The notes below the pieces were generated by a model. The model was not told the DNA's origin. It made no database searches and saw only the letters and a program-made list of their open reading frames with translations. Positions 20,136 to 32,900 of a DNA stretch of 64,000 nucleotides are shown one piece after another. A program made the translations under genes and the position numbers. Source of the DNA: Forficula auricularia (taxonomy: Eukaryota > Arthropoda > Insecta > Dermaptera > Forficulidae); contig JALMQS010000411.1 in assembly GCA_024734495.1 (NCBI GenBank), forward strand, positions 1,649,725-1,713,724, written 5' to 3'. Numbering within the stretch: the first letter of the stretch is position 1; every line of letters begins with the position of its first letter.

Positions 20136-21075
20136 TTGCTCAACCATCAGTTATTAATAAGCTAAAGACCGAAATCTATTTGGTAACACAAACATTTTAT
20201 CTCCAGAACGAAATTTCTTCGAGCTTTCTTCTCGTGTTATCGTGGGTATCGTAAAAATTAATCCTCCATAATGATATTTCTACATGTTCCAGACATTTCT
20301 AAACATGTAAAAAAATAGAAATGTTCTAGTTTATTCATTATTAATAATATTGTTGCAAGACGATGTTACATCAAGAAGGTGCTTCTCCTTATAAACTGAC
20401 ACTCTATATCGTGAAAAAGAATGAAGAAATTTCAAGAGTTGAATTGGAGTCGAAGGTACATGTGCCATAGATGCGTCTTTTAAATTAATGAAAAGTCAGT
20501 GAAAAAACCCAAAGTGGGAAGCGAGTTACAGACTCTAGAAGTCATAGGAATAAAAGTGTTTGCAAATTATGTTGTTCGATGTGTATCTAATTTGAATGCT
20601 GAGGTATGTTAAGCATTTTTAAATAGCTGGCTACTCGGTTACTTAATTTTGATACTCTTTTGGTTTTTGAGCTATATTCTGCACAAAATTTGTTGCCATA
20701 TTTATATTTTAACAGAATAATTAATTTCTCTTAAAATATAATTTTTATTATAAATTACTTTTTTGGAGACCAAAACGCCGTGATACACCATTTAATTATT
20801 TTTTTATCAAAATAACCGTTTTTTAGATATGTGTTTACTCAGATAATCGGGTTTTCACATCTTATTTGCTTAACATATTTTATCCGAAACCAAGCTTTAA
20901 AGAATCCAATTAACCGGCGCCGCCGTGTTTTTGGTCTTTTCCAGCATTCTCTTTGATAAAGGAAAACCGCGGATATAATTCTACCATGATTCAGAAAATG
21001 TGTGCTAGAAAGTGAGGAATCATTTATTAGTTTTATTGATCTCTTTTAATTAGCATCTAGTGTGATAAGAGAATA
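20136..21075. other. AT-rich non-coding stretch
   Basis: I find no supported gene or element between the Tigger remnant and the mariner copy. Confidence 0.4.
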
Positions 21076-22337
21076 CCAGGTGTATAAGTTTAAAGCGGTG
21101 CATCGCTCATAGTATGCGTTAGTGAGCGTTTTAAGCTACTTTACCGACAGGTTATAACCTCTTTTTATGATTTTGACATTTGTGAACATTAATCAGTGCA
21201 AATCACTAGCAATTTCACACAGCAACATACATTTTCCTTTGGTAATCATGTCTAGTTTCTTGTCAGAAAAAATTCAAATGCGGGATGATCTGCTTTTTCT
21301 GATTTAATTTGAAAACATAGGTTGCTGAATCGCTTGTGCAGGCCAATGACGACATGTGCTTTATCTGAAACAATGTGCAGAGATTGGTTTCATCGGTTTA
21401 AAAACGGCAATTTTGAGCTGAGCGACAAGAAGCGTGAAAATCAACCCAGGAACGTTGAGGACCATCAATTGCAGTCCCTTTTGGGCCCAATGGCAAAAAA
21501 TGCTTGCCGAGCAATTGGGTGTTACTCAACCAACCATTTCCATGGGCCTACGTGCCATGGGAAAGGTTCAAAAGATCGGAAAATGAGTCCCGTATGAATT
21601 GAAAGATAGGCAGATGGAGCGACGCAAACCACATATAAAATATTGCTCGCCAGACAAAAAAAGTCGTTCCTGCATCGGATTGTGACTGGGGATGAAAAGT
21701 GGATATATTATAAGAATCCTAAACGCAAGAAATCGTGAGTTGATCCCGGCCAACCATCAACATCTTCCCCAAGACCAAATCTCTTCGGACGGAAAACGAT
21801 GCTGCGTGTTTGGTGGGATCAGCAGAGTATCGTCTACTATGAGTTGTTGAAACCTGGTGAAAATGTCAATGCCATCCGCTACCACCAATAACTGATTAAA
21901 TTGCACCGTGCTCTGTGTGAAAAAAGACCGGTTTATCAACAAAGCCATGACAAGATGAATTTCCTCCACGACAACGCCCCATCGCACACGTGAACAATAG
22001 TCCGAAACTACTTGAAGAGACTCAACTGGGAGGTGTTACCCCATGCCGCTTATTCACCAGACCTGGCCCCTTCTGACTTCCACCTTTTTTTCGTCGATGG
22101 GCCACGCGCTCGCTGAGCAGCACTTCGATTCTTAGGAAGACGTCTGAAAATGGCTTGGTGGGTGGTTCGCCTCGATAGAGAAGGAATTTTTTTGGCGGAT
22201 TATCTACAAATTGCCCGAGAGATGGCAAAAATGTGTAGTTAGTGAGGGCCAATACTTTAAATAAATTTGATTTTGTTTTCTAAGAAAAAATATGTTTTTT
22301 TTACTAAAAAAGCACCGTTTTAAACTTATACACCTGG
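21076..22337 (+). mobile_element. mariner element, complete ends, decayed gene
   Basis: The terminal inverted repeats CCAGGTGTATAAGTTTAAA...GCGGTGC and its partner agree at all but one of 26 positions. TA lies outside both ends (21074-21075 and 22338-22339). The length of 1262 bp is the normal size of an autonomous mariner, and the whole transposase gene can be followed inside. Confidence 0.92.
21248..22264 (+). pseudogene. mariner transposase, several stops and frameshifts
   Basis: The gene starts at ATG 21248 (MSSFLSEKIQMRDDLLFLI then a stop). Later segments give LSETMCRDWFHRFKNGNFEL (helix-turn-helix region), RIVTGDEKWIYYKNPKRKKS (first catalytic Asp), LRVWWDQQSIVYYELLKPGE, FLHDNAPSHT (second Asp) and AYSPDLAPSDFHLF (third Asp, the D,D34D arrangement). 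It ends with LPERWQKCVVSEGQYFK and TAA at 22262-22264. At least four stop codons and several frame changes occur, so the gene is dead, but every catalytic Asp codon survives. Confidence 0.9.
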
Positions 22338-22339
22338 TA

Positions 22340-24560
22340 CTTGAAGGCCCCTTTTCATAAGTGTAACCCATATTCAAGATAGAGGAAAATTTGTATCTTG
22401 TATATGAGGACCAAGAGTACTTATTTACATATTTTGGTATAGAGATAATATGGTCATACTCTCGAGAGACATATTTGGGGATGGATGCCAAAACCGGCTA
22501 CGATGAGAATGTAAATTTGGATTTTAAGATATACCTAAGTATCTTAGAGTTACAGACATTTATAAATTATATACTTTAATCAAATATAATTTCCCCAATT
22601 CTTATCTTTTAATTCTGCTTAAGCTAGACCCACCCACATAACCATTATTTATTAAATATTCTTAAGAATTAATATTCCATCTCTAAAGGCGTCTCAGGTG
22701 AGAAAGTTTCCGAACTACTGATTCATTAAACGGCAAACTTTTGAGAGTCTTATACATAATATATTTATTAATTCTTTCATCAATATAGATTCATTGAATA
22801 AGAGATAATTCACGTTAAAAACCTTTTATTTTCTAAATTTATTACATTAAATTCGAAACAGTGAACAATTTTTGTTTTCGCGCTTTTCTAAAGTAAGTAA
22901 AAATGTCTCAAAAAGTTGAGTTGAACTAAAAAGCGGGGCTATGGAGTATAGAAAAGAAATCTCCCGATTTTGTTTTTTTTAAGTCCATATTAAAATTTTA
23001 TTGAAATAATGAAGTTTGACTCAAATTTTGAATATGTATATATTTTCTTAATTTTTTATTACAAAAATCATAAAATGGCTTTAAAGCATATTAGACTTAA
23101 TGCACTCGCCTCACATTCGGACATAGAGAGCATCTGTAGTTACTTATTATTATTTTTTTTAGAATTATCAAATATATATGCTCAACACGTTCATATTTGG
23201 AGCGAACGCATAAAGTCGAATATTCCATTAGTATTTAATTACTTCAGAATCAAAGCCTTCTACTACATAACTACTAAAATTGCCAAAAATTATCAGTAGT
23301 AGCCAGACTTTGTGTTTTTCTATACATGCGATATCTATAAAATTGAAAGTTTCTCCTATTGAAGTATGATAGCAAAGTTTTTGATTTTATTATACCCGCT
23401 TATCATTTTTCATTTTTATTTTTTTCAGTTCAAATCAGTTTATTAAAAAAAGATTTTTAATTATTATGTATTCCGTTTTTATAATGTGTTCATCATAATG
23501 ATATTAATAATTACCTTGTTTTTAGTGTTTTCTATTTACGTACATAACCTATATCTAAGTTATATGGCCGTAGAGAAGTACGTATTATTTTTGTAGCCTA
23601 TGAGCTAAAAAGAATACTTCTAATTTTACTTTTCGTAAATTTTATACTTGATAATAGCTTCTTGTATATGTAAATAAATACCTAAAATACATACCTACAT
23701 ACTTACAAAAAGTGATATTATGTATTAATATTCGTTTATATTTTTTCCTGGCTAGATAATTAATATAAAATTATATTAAAGAGACAATATTCAATTTTTC
23801 TTTCAGATCGTTATTTAATTGTTGTTCTAGAACATTGAATCAAAAAGTTTGAAATTAGAAAATTTATTTCTAATGAAATCTTGAAATCTATAATAGTTCC
23901 AGATTCAAAATTTACAATTAGCACCTTTATTTTTCGAAAACTTCACAGTAGATTTTCAGATTTCTTATTTTAGAGAAAAACAATTATCAGGCCAAATTTT
24001 TGTTTTTCCAGTATCTACATATAAATCTTAACGTTTTAAGGAATTTTATGTCTTTATATTGGGCCAGGGGTTGGACAGCCCTGGATTAAATCGAATGAGA
24101 TTAAAGAAGGATATGAGGAATGATAATTTATTTTTTAAAAGGGCCACAGCTATAATAATCCCTGACTATCCATTATCTATTAACATGTAAGAACGTGCAA
24201 AGACCTAAAAGACAAATCCTGACAAGTTTTAGTCCAAGAGAGAAATTATCAATTAATTGTGATTGTTCTAGAAAACCCCAATTCCTTGTCTTCTTGTACT
24301 AGAATGATATAACTATAGACTTGGTTAGTGTCATAGCATATAAATTACTGAAATAATAAATATTTTAGAAAATGAAAATATGAGAAGAAGAAGAATTTTT
24401 AAAAATTCGAAACTTCATTATTTTTTTTATCTTATATAGTTGAGCTTATAATTTTGCTTTTAGTGAATCTTATTCTTGAAAAACCCTTCACGTATTGTAC
24501 AAATGTACGTACATTCATATTTATAAAAAGCGAAAAAATATATTTCTACATAGAAAACTC
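22340..24560. other. AT-rich non-coding stretch
   Basis: No supported coding sequence. At 24058-24085 the string CAGGGGTTGGACAGCCCTGG resembles a hAT terminus, without a partner end. Confidence 0.4.
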
Positions 24561-24564
24561 GATT

Positions 24565-24860
24565 AATTTGAAAGTTTATATTAGGAAAATAAGGACAAGT
24601 TTTTATGTGTGACTTTTTTATCTATCAACCAACAATTCGTCGACTTTGCCGACTTCTTCAGGGCTTCTACAATTATAAGAACATTATTGAATTGAATTTA
24701 CAAAAGTACAATTCCAATTCCAAAACAAACATGTATTAATAGTTTAACTACCAAATAGTCATGTCACATATACCTGAAGTCGACGAAACGTTGGTTGATA
24801 AATAAAAGAGTCACACATAAAAACTTGTCCTTATTTTCCTAATATAAACTTTCAAATTAA
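24565..24860. mobile_element. Fold-back element with hammerhead-like arms (family 5)
   Basis: Inverted arms begin ATTAATTTGAAAGTTTATAT and end in the reverse complement near 24860, about 75-95 bp each. On the minus strand the left arm has CTGAAGA (24655-24661), a GTCG/CGAC stem, GAAT where GAAA is expected, then TGTTGG. The right arm on the plus strand keeps CGACGAAACGTTGG but has lost bases after CTGAAG. Each arm has thus lost a different part of the motif. It is non-coding. Confidence 0.55.
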
Positions 24861-27800
24861 TACAAATTATGGACGGAAATTATAATAATAATAAATCACA
24901 ATGTTTTAAGAAAATTTTTAAGGAAGATTTTATGTTGGGCCACACTCATTGCAGTTTTAGGCTGCATGCGGCCTGCGGCTACGGGTTGAACAGCCCAGAT
25001 CTCGATCATATCGAGTTTAAATTTTTTTTCAATTTTTCCTTCAAATTAAGAATCAAATATGTATTAAATTTAAATATTAATTTTAAATAATTTATTTAGT
25101 TTGTAAGCTTAAATTAAAATCATATAAATGGGAATACCAAACCCAGTTTTTGAATTTTATTTTACTATATTGAAATATAATAAAAAATTATTATTATTAT
25201 TAATAAAATATACTGAATTTATCGTTGATCATAAAATTATATTTGTTATGATATTTCGGTGTTTGTTGCCCTTTCTCGCTTAAACTCGCCCTTTAGTTAT
25301 ATTTTAGCAGCTCCTATCGCTCAAAACAGCTATCAATTTGAAAAATATAAAATTGACCTCAATTTTTTATAGTCTATACCTAGCCTTTTATATACATATA
25401 AAGGTATATGCATATAGCATAATATCAATGTTCGTTTTTCATGCATAAAGGTAATAGATTTTCTTATATATATTTTTTATCGTGTAATTTCCGATCATTA
25501 TTTTTTTCATAATCTCTAGAATTAAGAATCTATTTGAACTCACTTTAAAGGCATGCTTAGGGTTTCACGCGCTCTTTGATTAAATTCTAAATTCGTGATC
25601 CTTTACTTTCTTATTAAAGACACGACATGAACTTTTTTTGCTACCAATGATTAATGCTTTATGTACTGAAAATATTATAATAAATTTAGAATCAATATAA
25701 TACTGAAAATTGAATACGCTCTGCACTTGGGGGAAAGTATTTTCTTCCAAAGGGTAATAGACGGAATTCAGAAATGAGCTATTGAATCAAATCTAAATAA
25801 TATTTTTTTCCATTTTTCAAAACTAAATTTCATTTTCACATTATTTTATTTGTTTTATTTTTTGACCTCAGTTACTATAGCTTATTTTCCTCTTATAGGT
25901 ATTTAATAAGTAATAATGTTATCAAGTGTTAGTGCTCTAGCCGATTCATATCCATTCAAATTTTATTCTACCGCTAGTGAGGCTTGAACTTGGTTGGCCT
26001 TCCACTCCAACATTCTTATCAATACCACGATGACGAAGCAGTAATGCTACGCGCGCGACCAATCCAACTCTCAGACAATTAAAATCCATCAAAACCTTAG
26101 ATAAATATAAATACATATTAAAATAAAATAGTAATGAAAATGTACATAAAGTCACAACAACCGTAATAGCGTTTAGAAGCAATGGTATAGCAATAGGAAA
26201 GTATCGATAATAAAAGATTCAATAATTATAAGGTCAGTAAGACAGAAGTCATGCTCAGAATATTGAAAATAAAATTTCTCAACGTAAAAAAAGTTTATTT
26301 TTCTTTTTTTTAACTCGGTATTCTTGACGAGGCGTCGAATTATTGAATTCCTTCAATTTTTTTTTTCTTACTTATTTGAAACATTGCGAAAAATCATATT
26401 CAAACTTACCTTTTTTCTATCCCCACGATAACCCAGCAAGGGAAGCTCTTAGAAATTTCATTTGAGTGCAGATTGATTATATATGTATTTAAAAAATGAT
26501 GATCTTCTTTCTTTGGGCTTTTTTCTAGTGTCAAAACTTGCAAATGAAAATACAGGAAAAACAAATTTTCATTTGCTAAACGTTTGACAATTGTACTGTA
26601 GTATATAAGTTAAAATTTGGACTAGTAATTTTCACCTTGTATCATGTTACAACTTTGTAAAACAAAGCGAAAAAAAACAATAATTAAAATTTTAGAAAGT
26701 CTAAAAAAATTTCATTAGCTATCTAATTTTCAAATTTGAATTATTTAAACATTTTTATTCCTTGAAGGCGTCTCCAAACCTTTCTTAGGATCATACTAGA
26801 AACGAAGCTTTTATTACGCCATGGCCGTTGGCATTAATTACATTTGCTACACCACTATTTAGCTTAACTGATTTTATTTTACCATTATCCTTTGATTTAT
26901 TATTATTTTTATTATTTTTTAATTTATCTGCTTTCAAAAACGGTTCTTCGATTTTGATAGGGAGAGAAAGAGAGAGATCCATTTATTAGAAGATTTTTAT
27001 TCATTACATTAGTCAAGCTATAAAAAAAATAAAACGAAATATAAAAACCAATCGAAACTGTTTGGCCTCATTCGAATTCTAATAATATCGCCATCACAAC
27101 CATCAAAGATTTGAATTCCGTATGATGAGTGAGGAGGGGATACGATGCGGAGGTTGGTAGCACTGTATTTGATAAAGGGTTCGCAGCAGGGTTAGTGGGG
27201 GCTTAAAAAAGGGGGAATTTTAAGACCCATTTTGTCCTATTTTCATGATGAAAAACGCCTCGCTTATTTTACGACCAACCAATAAAAAGGAAAATTTGTG
27301 GCCATTTTATTCATCATATAAATTTATACCAATATATATAAAATGTACTCTGAGAAGAATAGAAAGATAATTTGGATCGTTCGTTACATATTATTTTACA
27401 GATATAGCTATGTATAAATTTTAACGAAATAATAAGAGGGAAATAGAATTTGCTATTGTATTTATATAATAATCTATCGATTTATTTATTTATTTTATTT
27501 GCTTATCGTGTTATCAAATAGATTAAGAAATTGATTAATGAGTGTAATATTTATTCATTTCTATATTTACTAAATTGATTTTTTTTGATATATGTTTAAA
27601 TTGATGTATATAATTTTTCGTTTGGAATTAAGTTGTATAACATAAGTAGATTAACTTTTTTTTATTATTAATTTTTAATATCAATTTTATTTCTCTCTCA
27701 GATGTTAAGCCTATTGACGAAAAAAATTACAAATGGTTTAGACACCTGTTTTCATTTTATCTAATTATTATATAGTAATTTGTACACATTTTAAAAAATA

Positions 27801-28070
27801 AAGTATTTTTATTATGGATCGCTCGCTTCGAAATTCGATATTAATTAAATTAAGGGAATGCGATGTTGGTTTATAGTGAAATATTGTATAAATTATAATA
27901 AGTATAATAAAATGCATTTTTGTAAATCTCACCAAAAATCCCCTTTAATTATAAAACCATATTAATGATTTAAATAAACAATTTTAATTCTTATAATTTA
28001 TTTTCTTTTTAAAACGACCTATTTTTTGGGTATATTGGTCATAATCCATCCTAATAGTCTTTTGTGAGTC
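24861..28070. other. AT-rich non-coding stretch
   Basis: There is no supported gene. A G+C-richer patch around 27110-27230 (GAGGAGGGGATACGATGCGG) is non-repetitive in this window and may be regulatory. Confidence 0.35.
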
Positions 28071-28072
28071 AA

Positions 28073-28258
28073 ATTTTTTTTTTTTGACTTTTCGGCCTTT
28101 CTAGCCATAAGCCATTTACGATACTATTTATTGTTTTTAAATTTGTCCCTACCCCGAGGGTCAGATCTTAGCCGGATGCCTCGAGTCGGATTCGAACCCG
28201 GGTCCACTTGGTTAGCAGGATGACACGCTACCGCCTAGCCTATCTGACCCCCCCCCCC
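28073..28258 (-). mobile_element. tRNA-derived SINE
   Basis: On the minus strand an A-box-like TAGGCTAGGCGGTAGCG and a B-box GGTTCGAATCC lie at normal internal-promoter spacing within a tRNA-like head. This is followed by a short body and an A-run (the T-run at 28073-28085). Flanks GAGTCAAATTTT (28066-28077) and GAGTCAAAATTTT (28259-28271) form a target-site duplication with one length difference. The plus-strand C-run at 28248-28258 is the 5' end. A functional tRNA is unlikely because of the tail and duplication. Confidence 0.75.
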
Positions 28259-28271
28259 GAGTCAAAATTTT

Positions 28272-30540
28272 AATCCCTACCATTTAATAACTTTCTAAAA
28301 CTACTCATTGTTGAAATTTCAGTTTTTTTCAAAAGGACTAACTTTGAAAAATAATATCACCATCAAGCAGGCGTCTCAAAAGTTCAATTTTCTGATATTA
28401 GCAGACTTAAGATTTATTTTTAGAAATTACGAGAGCTTATTTTCTATTAAATCCAAGGTGTCATGGATAATTTTTGGGTTTAATTCCTCAGGGGGTGTTT
28501 ACAACCCTTTTGACATCTAAGAAGAATTATCCATGTCAGCTCGGATTTAGTAGAAGACAATCACTCGTAAGAAATGTTTAGTCTGCTATCATCAGAAATC
28601 TATACTTTTATATTAATTAATGTCGTTCCATTGTTTTGAAGGATACCAAATTCGAACCATATAAAAATTTTATTTTAACAATATGCATGGCTATTTGATT
28701 AACTAACCGCGAAATATTATAAATAAAGATTAAATCTTAGGCGGGTGAAATGTTTTACCAGCGGCTCGGAATGTATTTTATTATTATTACAAGCTTTTAT
28801 TTAACTTGCTTTGTTAGATACGGGAGTGGAATTTTGCAACTGAATTTTAAACCAGTTTCACCCAACCAATTGAGCTGAAATTTTACACACTCTTTTGGTC
28901 CTTTTGACAATACAATTTAATATACTCATTACTCACTTATCTAATTTTTGTATAATTTACATGTACATTTACAAATCTTACATTTTGCGCCTAGAAGTTA
29001 TATAATCCGTTGTATTCTTAGGCACAGAAGAGGAATACCCTGTAGGCGTTGAGTTTTTTATACTTTCATTTATCTAGAACAGTGGTTTCCTAACCTAGGG
29101 GTATTTACTCTTATGGGGGTAAAATACCTTCTTAAAGGGGATAATCAGGCTAATTAATATATGTTGACGGTAACGGGTTCAATTTTCTCCACTACGGGGC
29201 CGAGGCGAGGATGGCTCACGGCCGGCCGCTGGGTGGCTCACTCATTTGAGGTTTGTCTAGATATAGACTTACCATAATATTTTTTCTCAACGCGGGACAA
29301 TTTCGAGATTTATTCGAAAAAAATGATCAACTTCAATATGATTTTATAAAGAGAGAATTATATTGAGCTAAGTATTTATGATTCAAAAAGTTAGTCTTTT
29401 TTATGAAGTGGTTAACAAAGAAAAATAATTAAGTAGTAATGATTTTTAATTACTCATAACTGAGCTAAACTATTAATCTATATCACTAGAATGAACTAAA
29501 GTTAAAAACCACACTCCTCCCAGCCTCCCAGGCATCACGAATAAAAATAAATTTTTGCTCATTGTGCTTTTAAATGTCTGAAACGCGAAGAAAAATATTT
29601 TTTCGACTAAGATAATTTTTCTCTTTGTGTGCCTGAATTCCGATACCCATTATAGCTCAAGAACGAAAAGTCAAAAAGTTCGTTTGTACCAATACATAGT
29701 ACTAATTAATGTTTTTTAATAAATAAATAAAAATAAATAATTAGTTTTTAGAATATCTCGTTCAAAAGACAAAAAATATTATCTTTTAAATTAATCTATT
29801 GAGATTTTAAGAGGATGTTATAGTATATTTATAGCCATAAATGAATAATTTATATTTAAATTTATTATTGATTACTAGGGCAGCTCTAGTGTACCGAGTA
29901 TTGAAAAAGTTTTTACTTTTTTATTATTTAATGTGTGGGTGAGCGATTCTTTCATTAGAATGAGAATAACTAAAAAAGTTTTCTTTAGAACTAAGGTGTA
30001 TTGAAAGGATGCCTGAAACAGGTCTGAACTTGTAAGTGCACTTGGCATGCCATGGCATCCACTTATAAGAACAGACCTGTTTCAATCTAGGAATGGCCTT
30101 TTGCACTCGGGCCAAAACGATACCTTCTCGTTATAGAGAGAGAGAGAATATTCAATTGGACTTCATTAAAATTCAGACAAAAATGTACAAAAGAAATTAC
30201 TTGTTGTGGCTCTAATTTCTTGAAAAAGTTTACTTTTTCCTCTATTTATTTTTATTTTTAATTGCTTAGTGAAATTCACTAAAATTTAGTTCAAAATTAA
30301 CTTTACCGAGGCAGCACTTATAATTTTTCCAAAAAAAACAGACAAAATGACAAACTGACCGGGATACATAAATTATACCTTCAAACCGGGATATACATAC
30401 TTTTATGATCATAACGCGACAAGCTTTTTGAAATAGAATAAATTCAAGGCGAGAAATACATTCCTTTTGACACGTAAAAAAACAATCCTTGACAGCTCAG
30501 ATTTAGTAGAATCTCTAAGGTGACTTTTCGACATAGAACC
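28272..30540. other. AT-rich non-coding stretch
   Basis: There is no supported gene. A hairpin at 30025-30086 (GAAACAGGTCTG against CAGACCTGTTTC) and one hAT-like end at about 29075 (CAGTGGTTTCCTAACC) are the only structures seen. Confidence 0.35.
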
Positions 30541-30684
30541 ATAGCTCTAATATATAAATATATAAAAATATATATAATATATATAAATTCTCATCAACTA
30601 ATAACTCTCTTACCCTGTTTAACTATCCATCTTCTAGACTCTTAAGAACAGAACTAAATATCCAAAGTTTGTCATCCCGTAGAC

Positions 30685-31959
30685 CAGTGTTCCGCAAAGT
30701 GTGTGCCGTGGCACACTGTTGTACCTTGGTCATTAGTTGTTGTGCCGGTGAAAAATGTCAAATTTTATGAAGATAATGCACCTACATATAGCTGAGAACA
30801 GTTATGCGAGCAGCAAGAGATGAGAGCAGCCTTATCAACGATTGCTCCAAATTTTGATCGCCTGTGCTCAGTTAAGCAGGCTCACATTTCTCATTAAACA
30901 TCTTTTCATATTATATTGATTTTAAGGTAGTTGTTACACCATATGGGTTTTGTTAGAATTTTTTTTTGAAATATAGAGAGAATATCATTTAAATACTTCT
31001 GCATCGATTGGTGGCAAAACGAAATTTATCGAACAGTATACATAGTTCCGGAGATATTAAATTCCAAAGATAGAGTTTTTCAGACACTTATAGATTGCAC
31101 TATACAGGATATCAGAAAGTTTACATACATATTTAATTATAATTAAGAAACTCTTCTTACCATTGTTATAAAAAACTAAACCAACATTAAACAATAAATA
31201 ATACACAAAAAGAGAAACAAAGAGGTTGTCCTCTGCTTGATGCAAATAAACATACACACATATATATCGAGATGATATATCTGTATATATATTATTTATT
31301 TGTTTGAGACTGTTTGCATCAAGCAGAGGACAACCTCTTTGTTTCTCTTTGTGAATCAACAACTCTGCTACTTTCGGCAAAACAAAAACTTTTCAATTAA
31401 ATAAATAATACATTTTTGAAAATTTCAATTCATAGTTACAACACAGTTTCTGAGATAATAATAAATAATAATGAATAATGTATAATGAAAAATTTACACT
31501 AAAAACAAGCTGGCAACAACGCATTTATTTAACCTAAAAAGTGGGTTAACTTTAGTAATTTTTTGACGTTTTTTGTCGCTCTTCAGCCATTGTCGCAACA
31601 GCTTTTAATCGTTGATTAAGAACTTTTTGTTTTATAAATCGATCTTTATAATGTATTTTATCTGTCATTTCTATGATAAAAATATTCAAGCTCGGACAAT
31701 GTTGGCAGATTTGTCAAACGAGCACTGGATTGGCTAGTAGTGGTACATAAACAGCAAACAGTTTTGGGCTTATGAATTATGAATCCTTATTGTCTGTTCT
31801 ATATACTCTAGCATTAACTTTTTGTCTAGTATTGTCGCGAAACAACTACCTTAGTAATAAATAAATATTAAATAAACATTGGTTTTTTTCTTTGGCTTTC
31901 CTTTAAAATTTGTTTATTTGGTAGGTGTACCTTGAACACAAAAAGTTTGCGGAACACTG
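30685..31959. mobile_element. hAT non-autonomous element, copy 1
   Basis: The ends are CAGTGTTCCGCAAAGTGTG and TTTGCGGAACACTG. The 8-bp flanks CCGTAGAC (30677-30684) and CCATAGAC (31960-31967) are a target-site duplication with one change, confirmed by the uninterrupted LINE sequence at 12725-12745. The terminal ~250 bp on the left and ~290 bp on the right match 51959-52603. The extra length comes from further insertions, including 31206-31399. No transposase frame is recognised. Confidence 0.85.
31206..31399. mobile_element. Fold-back retroposon with 13-bp duplication
   Basis: Flanks AATAAATAATACA (31193-31205) and the identical string (31400-31412) bound a short inverted repeat. Its arms are AACAAAGAGGTTGTCCTCTG...TGATGCAAA and the reverse complement, separated by an AT-rich centre. 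The tail CTACTTTCGGCAAAACAAAA is shared with the family 2 elements. The arm block recurs at 11665-11690 and 33810-33835. The motif region is reduced to TTTGAGACTG. It sits inside the hAT at 30685-31959. Confidence 0.75.
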
Positions 31960-32255
31960 CCATAGACTACTATGACTTGATATTCCTTCTCAAACTATTG
32001 AATGGTCTGATTGATTGTTGTAAAATTCTCCATTATATCAATTTTAAAGTGCCTCAGTATTACAGTCGCTTTGTCGAAATCTTTTTTAACCCCATTTGTA
32101 ATACTAATTATTCAAAAAATACAGGACTGAATAGAGTGATGGTTAGAGCAAACTCCACACAATTAATATAAAAATAATAAAAATAAAAACATTTCATTCT
32201 GTTAAATTCCGCAAAAATTTTCTCTATAAAAATAATCAAGGCTATAAATTAGTTT

Positions 32256-32443
32256 AATAATAAAACTTGAGCAAGATGCGAGGTAGGTTTAAAAAAAGAA
32301 ATAAAACAAAATTGAGTTTTTGAATTCGATATATTTCGGGAGTGAGCCCATCATGTGAAACCTACCTCGCATCTTGCTCAAGTTTTATTATTATATTAAA
32401 ATGTTTCACCTAGAACCAACACCTAACTCCTTAAAAAGTTATT
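32256..32443. mobile_element. Fold-back retroposon with 13-bp duplication and visible empty site
   Basis: The direct repeat TATAAATTAGTTT (32243-32255 and 32444-32456) flanks 188 bp. The arms AATAATAAAACTTGAGCAAG...GAGGTAGGTTT and AAACCTACCTC...CTTGCTCAAG are about 35 bp. The loop carries, on the minus strand, GATGGGCTCACTCCCGAAAT, a family 3 hammerhead-like remnant with a mutated first box. The paralogous LINE at 12222-12250 has a single copy of the target, so this is an insertion. Confidence 0.8.
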
Positions 32444-32639
32444 TATAAATTAGTTTTTTAGTTTTGTTAATTTATTGTATAAAAATGTAAATCTGTTACT
32501 GGGATAACTCCCCGTATATCGAATAAAATAAAAATAAAATAAAAAATTAAATTAAATAAGTCACAACAAACGTCACTCATTTTAGTCATTGTTTTAATAA
32601 TTTCAAAAAATAATAATGTGGAATAAGATTATTATTTTA

Positions 32640-32900
32640 TTTAAAGTTGAAATTTTATCTAACACACACAAAATTAATTATAACTAAGGATTAATTGAAC
32701 ACAAAAAACAAATACTACAATAGTACTACGACGTTTCGATCGGCTTATTCTGCGATCGTTCTAAGTATGAGTACCTACATGATAACGATAACAGAATAAT
32801 CCGGTCGAAACGTCATAGTTATATTGTAGTATTTGTTGTTTGTGTTCAAAAATAGTTATAATTAATTATGTGTGATTTAAAGAAAATTTCAACTTTCAAT
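32640..32900. mobile_element. Fold-back element
   Basis: The arms TTAAAGTTGAAATTTTATCT...and their reverse complement are about 120 bp each, turning near 32775. Both arms carry GAAACGTC in outward orientation (minus at 32741-32748, plus at 32810-32817), with a GATCG/CGATC stem before it in the minus copy. Neither has a CTGANGA box. It is likely a relative of the hammerhead-bearing families that has lost the first box. Confidence 0.6.

Larger units (their letters stand above)
30545..32550 (+). pseudogene. LINE C-terminal fragment interrupted by two insertions
   Basis: This is homologous to 12141-13014 in opposite orientation. The left piece runs to 30684. The right piece (31960 on) encodes LIFLLKLLNGLIDCCKILHY and the protein end, then the 3' part to TATATCGAATAAAATAAAA near 32540. 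The hAT at 30685-31959 splits the coding region and the fold-back at 32256-32443 splits the 3' untranslated region. Removing both restores co-linearity with the other copy. Confidence 0.8.

Noticed and set aside
25970..26095. Possible tRNA-derived SINE on the minus strand (AAGTTCAAGCCTCACT as B box)
   Set aside because: No A box at proper spacing, no tail and no duplication could be identified.
28145..28255. Functional tRNA gene on the minus strand
   Set aside because: The tRNA-like head continues into an A-tailed body flanked by a target-site duplication, so it is a SINE.
29075..29100. hAT-like left end CAGTGGTTTCCTAACC
   Set aside because: No partner end or duplication found. It may be a truncated copy, but cannot be delimited.
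32741..32817. Two GAAACGTC strings as hammerhead second boxes
   Set aside because: Neither is preceded by a CTGANGA-type box, so no hammerhead core can be drawn. Kept only as a fold-back element.
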